Below, in pieces: positions 60,957 to 64,000 of a DNA stretch of 64,000 nt. Origin of the DNA: Parabacteroides distasonis (GTDB lineage: Bacteria > Bacteroidota > Bacteroidia > Bacteroidales > Tannerellaceae); assembly GCA_021531775.1 (NCBI GenBank), contig JAFBIU010000001.1, forward strand, positions 1 through 64,000, given 5' to 3'. Position numbers and translations under genes: made by a program. The notes under the pieces are model-generated. The model was not told where the DNA came from. It searched no databases and saw only the letters and a program-made list of their open reading frames with translations. Positions within the stretch are counted from its first letter, which is position 1. Every line of letters starts with the position of its first letter.

Positions 60957-61595
60957 ATGAAACAATTGATGCTATTATTGGCTATGTGTGCAACCATGAC
61001 AACACTCCATGCACAAGGTGCAGGGGAGCTGAAACTGAATCGCCCGGATCTGAACCGGGGAGTCAATGTGATGAAAGCCTTTTCGGATCGCCATTCCGAT
61101 CGGGAGTTCTCAACACGTGAATTGAGCCTGCAGGATCTGTCGGATCTGCTGTGGGCTGCCAATGGGGTCAATCGTCCGGGAGATGGAAAGCGGACTGCAC
61201 CCTCTGCCCTGAACAAGCAGGATGTGGATATCTATGTCTTCTTGGCCAAGGGCGTCTATCTGTATGATGCTTCGAAGCATGTGCTGAAACTGGTGGCTGA
61301 GGGCGATCATCGTGCGGTGGTGGCCGGCAGACAGGATTTTGTCAAGCAGGCACCGGTCAGCTTGGTCTATGTCTCCGACCTTTCCCGTTTCGGGATGGGC
61401 CTGGATGAACAGGTGAAGCTGATGGGAGCGATGGATGCCGGTATCGTCTCGCAGAATGTCAACCTGTTCTGTGCCGGTGTGGGTCTTTCGACCGTTCCGC
61501 GTGTATCCATGGATCAGGAGGCTTTGCGTAAGCTGTTGAAACTCTCCGACACGCAGGTTCCGATGATGAACAATCCGGTAGGTTATTCCAAATAA
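60957..61595 (+). CDS. periplasmic nitroreductase-like (SagB/ThcOx family) protein
   Basis: This 212-aa protein has a signal peptide (MKQLMLLLAMCATMTTLHAQ) and a nitroreductase fold: SDRHSDREFSTRELSLQDLS (FMN phosphate site), LLWAANGVNRPGDGKRTAPS, and GAMDAGIVSQNVNLFCAGVG. SagB-type members oxidise azolines in modified peptides, but this one is stand-alone, with no cyclodehydratase near. The substrate and the cofactor partner are unknown. It is followed after 20 bases by the metallophosphoesterase pair. Confidence 0.8.
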   Translation: MKQLMLLLAMCATMTTLHAQGAGELKLNRPDLNRGVNVMKAFSDRHSDREFSTRELSLQDLSDLLWAANGVNRPGDGKRTAPSALNKQDVDIYVFLAKGVYLYDASKHVLKLVAEGDHRAVVAGRQDFVKQAPVSLVYVSDLSRFGMGLDEQVKLMGAMDAGIVSQNVNLFCAGVGLSTVPRVSMDQEALRKLLKLSDTQVPMMNNPVGYSK

Positions 61596-61615
61596 ACCGG
61601 AAGGAATCGACTGTC

Positions 61616-62716
61616 ATGCCGTTTTTCTTTGTGATGATCTTGTTGCTCTACCTCGGAGGTAATCTCTATATCTTCGGGCGTGGCGCACACTGGTTAGGTG
61701 CACAACCCCTGGGCTGGAAGATCGTGTGGTCGATCGGCTACTGGGGTTGTGCCTTGCTGTTTTTGGTCAGTTTCTTAGGTCGTCAGGCCAAGTTGCCCCT
61801 CCTCCATACACCTGTTTTGCAAGAGTTGGGTACCGGTTGGTTGGTCTTCACACTTTACATGGTGTTGGGACTGTTGCTGTTCGACCTGTTGAAAGTTATC
61901 AACATCCGTTTCAACCACTCGTTCATAACTTCTTTAGTATTGACAATCATCTGTTTGGGATATGGTTATTACCATTATCAGCATCCGAAGGTGTCGGTTG
62001 TAAACCGAGTTATCAACAAGCCATTGATAACCGGTTCCGCGACTTCCTTGCGGGTAGTAGCCGTGAGTGATCTCCATGTAGGCTATGCAACCGACAAGGC
62101 GAAGTTGGCCCGCTATGTGGAGCTGATCAACCGGCAACAGCCCGATCTGATCCTGATCGGAGGAGATCTGATCGACCATGATGTGGTTCCGGTCGTGGAG
62201 CAACGGATGGAGGAGGAGTTGAATCGTCTGCAGGCACCCCTGGGCATCTATGCTGTTCCCGGCAATCATGAATACATCAGCGGATTGCGCCCCTGTCTCG
62301 ATTTCTTCCGTAAAACCCCCCTTGTGCTGTTGCGTGATTCGGTGGTGACACTCCCGAATGGCTTGCAGATCGTCGGACGTGACGATCGTCATCATCGTCG
62401 TCGGAAAGCCTTGTCGGAGTTGGCCATCCAACTGGATCCGGCTCGTCCGGCGATCCTGCTGGATCATCAGCCCTACGAATTGGCCGAGACAGCAGAGGCT
62501 GGCATCGATCTGCAGTTCAGCGGACATACCCATCGGGGACAGGTGTGGCCCTTGAATTGGCTGACCGATTACCTGTTTGAAGTGAGTCATGGAGCCAAAG
62601 AGATGGGACAAACGTTGGTCTATGTCTCTTCCGGCCTCTCCCTGTGGGGACCTCCCTTCCGCATCGGAACCGACAGTGAGCTGGTTGTTTTTCAGTTAAC
62701 CTTTTCATCCCGTTAA
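61616..62716 (+). CDS. membrane-anchored metallophosphoesterase, first of pair
   Basis: The 366-aa protein has about four membrane segments in the first 130 residues and a calcineurin-like phosphoesterase domain. Motifs are SDLHVGYAT (about 152-160), IGGDLIDHD, VPGNHEYISG, LDHQPYELAE and SGHTHRGQVWP, which supply the two-metal site. This is the YkuE/YaeI-like group, some members of which act on UDP-2,3-diacylglucosamine or phospholipids. The start at 61616 follows the nitroreductase by 20 bases. Confidence 0.85.
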   Translation: MPFFFVMILLLYLGGNLYIFGRGAHWLGAQPLGWKIVWSIGYWGCALLFLVSFLGRQAKLPLLHTPVLQELGTGWLVFTLYMVLGLLLFDLLKVINIRFNHSFITSLVLTIICLGYGYYHYQHPKVSVVNRVINKPLITGSATSLRVVAVSDLHVGYATDKAKLARYVELINRQQPDLILIGGDLIDHDVVPVVEQRMEEELNRLQAPLGIYAVPGNHEYISGLRPCLDFFRKTPLVLLRDSVVTLPNGLQIVGRDDRHHRRRKALSELAIQLDPARPAILLDHQPYELAETAEAGIDLQFSGHTHRGQVWPLNWLTDYLFEVSHGAKEMGQTLVYVSSGLSLWGPPFRIGTDSELVVFQLTFSSR

Positions 62717-62721
62717 TTGTC

Positions 62722-63849
62722 ATGCGTGTCTTTTTTCAATCCATCATTGCCCAGTTGTTGCTGACCCCCTACATTGCTTGGCGAGGGGGACAGGCATTGC
62801 CGGCCGGTCGCGTTTGGCGTTACTCCTTTTGGGGCTGTTTGGGAGCCGAATGGCTACTCTTTTGGATCGGCTACCTGTTTCATAAGGAGTTGCCCGATGC
62901 CTGGATGATCTTCATCCTGTCTGTCTGCAACACCTGGTACATTGCCTCCTTGTACATCGCTTTGTCCCTGTTTTGCATCGAACTGCTTTGCTGGATCCAT
63001 CGCAAACGGCCCTGGTTCCCTCGTTGGATCACGACCCACGAGCAACCGTTGCGTCGTTGGCTCTTTGTCCTGATTGGGGTGGCCGATCTGTTCCTGATGA
63101 TAACGGCTTATCAGCGGGTGGCCCATCCGGTTGTGCGTCACCTGACGGTGGAGATCCCTAAACGGACCAGCTTGCCGGGGGATAGCCTGCGGATTGTGAT
63201 GATGAGCGACCTGCATATCGGGGAGATGATTGGTAAAGAGCAGGTACAACGGTATGTGGAATTAAGCAATGCTCAGCATCCGGATTTGGTTGTACTGGTG
63301 GGCGACATCATGGACTATGAGTCCCGTTTTGCGGAAAAGGCACACATCGAGGAGGATCTGCAACAGTTGCAATCCCGCTATGGTACCTATATCGTCTTGG
63401 GCAATCACGAGTATCGGGCCAACCGGTTTGCCAAACTCAGATGGCTACGTCGGGTAGGCACGCTCCTGGTCGATTCGGTGGCAATGCCCGATTCCGCCTT
63501 TTACCTCATCGGTCGGGATGATCTGGTAAATAAACGTCGGGCTCCTTTACAGGCCTTGGTGCACGATCTGGATCGTTCGAAGCCTTGGATCGTGTTGGAT
63601 CATCAGCCCTTGTCGCTCAATGAATCCGCCATGAATGGAGTCGATCTGGCTTTGCATGGCCATACGCATGGGGGACAAATCTGGCCCAACTCCTGGGCCA
63701 TTCGTTTGGCCTTTGAGTGTCCGTACGGCCCGTATGAAAAAGGTCCCACCCACTTCTACGTCTCTTCCGGCATTGGATGTGCCGGTCCGCCGTATCGTGT
63801 CGGGACCTCTTCGGAATTGGTGGTACTGACGATTCACTTCAGCCACTGA
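62722..63849 (+). CDS. membrane-anchored metallophosphoesterase, second of pair
   Basis: This 375-aa paralogue of the preceding gene has the same layout: membrane segments in the first 135 residues, then SDLHIGEMIGKE, VGDIMDYES, LGNHEYRAN, LDHQPLSLNE and HGHTHGGQIWP. It starts 5 bases after the first copy. The membrane halves differ more than the catalytic halves, so the two probably diverged in where they sit or in what they recognise. The substrate is unknown. Confidence 0.85.
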   Translation: MRVFFQSIIAQLLLTPYIAWRGGQALPAGRVWRYSFWGCLGAEWLLFWIGYLFHKELPDAWMIFILSVCNTWYIASLYIALSLFCIELLCWIHRKRPWFPRWITTHEQPLRRWLFVLIGVADLFLMITAYQRVAHPVVRHLTVEIPKRTSLPGDSLRIVMMSDLHIGEMIGKEQVQRYVELSNAQHPDLVVLVGDIMDYESRFAEKAHIEEDLQQLQSRYGTYIVLGNHEYRANRFAKLRWLRRVGTLLVDSVAMPDSAFYLIGRDDLVNKRRAPLQALVHDLDRSKPWIVLDHQPLSLNESAMNGVDLALHGHTHGGQIWPNSWAIRLAFECPYGPYEKGPTHFYVSSGIGCAGPPYRVGTSSELVVLTIHFSH

Positions 63850-63855
63850 CCCCTT

Positions 63856-64000
63856 TTATTTCTTGGTGACAATCACGCGATGTGTCGGTTCCAAGTGGGT
63901 GTTGCGGTAATCGATCTGTTCGACTACCCGTTCGGCCAGCTCCTGGAAGGCACGACCCGTGATGCTGTCGGGATTCAACGCAACCGGTTTCCCGTTGTCG
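63856..64000 (-). CDS. mrp: Mrp/ApbC-type Fe-S carrier ATPase, C-terminal end (partial)
   Basis: The last 47 codons read leftward as DNGKPVALNPDSITGRAFQE and end THRVIVTKK before TAA (63856-63858). The pattern (G-x-P-x-x-L-x-x-x-S-x-x-G-x-A-F) matches the C-terminus of Mrp-family P-loop ATPases, which carry Fe-S clusters. The rest lies beyond the window. Confidence 0.65.
   Translation of the reverse strand, partial: DNGKPVALNPDSITGRAFQELAERVVEQIDYRNTHLEPTHRVIVTKK

Overview
The window looks like a chromosomal segment of a Bacteroidales species, most likely in the Tannerellaceae (Parabacteroides or Tannerella-like). The evidence is threefold: the Bacteroidetes promoter motif TAnnTTTG in front of many genes; Bacteroidales-type families (S46 dipeptidyl peptidase, DUF4924, PorZ, OMP_b-brl_3 receptors, Y_Y_Y/LuxR regulators, DUF6383-tailed giant proteins); and a sialic-acid cluster whose order resembles that of Tannerella forsythia. 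No rRNA is present, so the placement rests on gene content and on my memory of these families.

Layout. 1-3000 is an accessory patch: an AAA-ATPase/PD-(D/E)XK protein, an MNT nucleotidyltransferase whose HEPN partner is cut to 22 codons, a duplicated promoter fragment and two dispersed repeats. 3113-10814 holds two adjacent giant secreted paralogues (1285 and 1246 aa) with near-identical C-terminal tails that look like type IX sorting domains; their size, pairing and tail recall S-layer glycoproteins. A Panacea-domain gene follows, bracketed by two near-identical hairpins. 11.7-20.2 kb is housekeeping: lpdA, then leuS-yitT-rdgB-porZ, where PorZ is a type IX secretion component that may help export the giant proteins. 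20.2-27.3 kb is a minus-strand sialic-acid operon, nanA-nanE-nanT-nanH-GH20. 27.4-34.5 kb is a plus-strand run: ruvB, flippase, DUF389, an S46 peptidase and a BNR-repeat protein.

34.5-37.3 kb is a second accessory patch, with tRNA-Val, an intact HepT/MntA pair, the same two dispersed repeats as the left patch, a decayed DUF6383 gene and a hipBA-like module whose hipA is destroyed. 37.3-44.3 kb has carB, a sensor-regulator and a sulfide:quinone oxidoreductase-like enzyme. 44.4-49.1 kb is a cobalamin-uptake operon (btuB, btuG-like, btuF-like) behind a B12 riboswitch. 49.2-53.2 kb carries prfC-rfbD-DUF4924-degenerate Mur ligase, transcribed leftward. 53.2-64 kb has an MBL hydrolase, a small novel gene, a GH20 lipoprotein, a POT peptide transporter, an outer-membrane receptor, a nitroreductase, two tandem metallophosphoesterases and the 3' end of an Mrp ATPase.

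Taken together, the genes describe a host-associated glycan and peptide forager: sialidase, hexosaminidases and a dipeptidyl peptidase release nutrients, MFS and POT carriers import them, and a TonB system scavenges B12. The most unusual content is in the two accessory patches and the giant-protein locus, which share repeats, tails and leader sequences.
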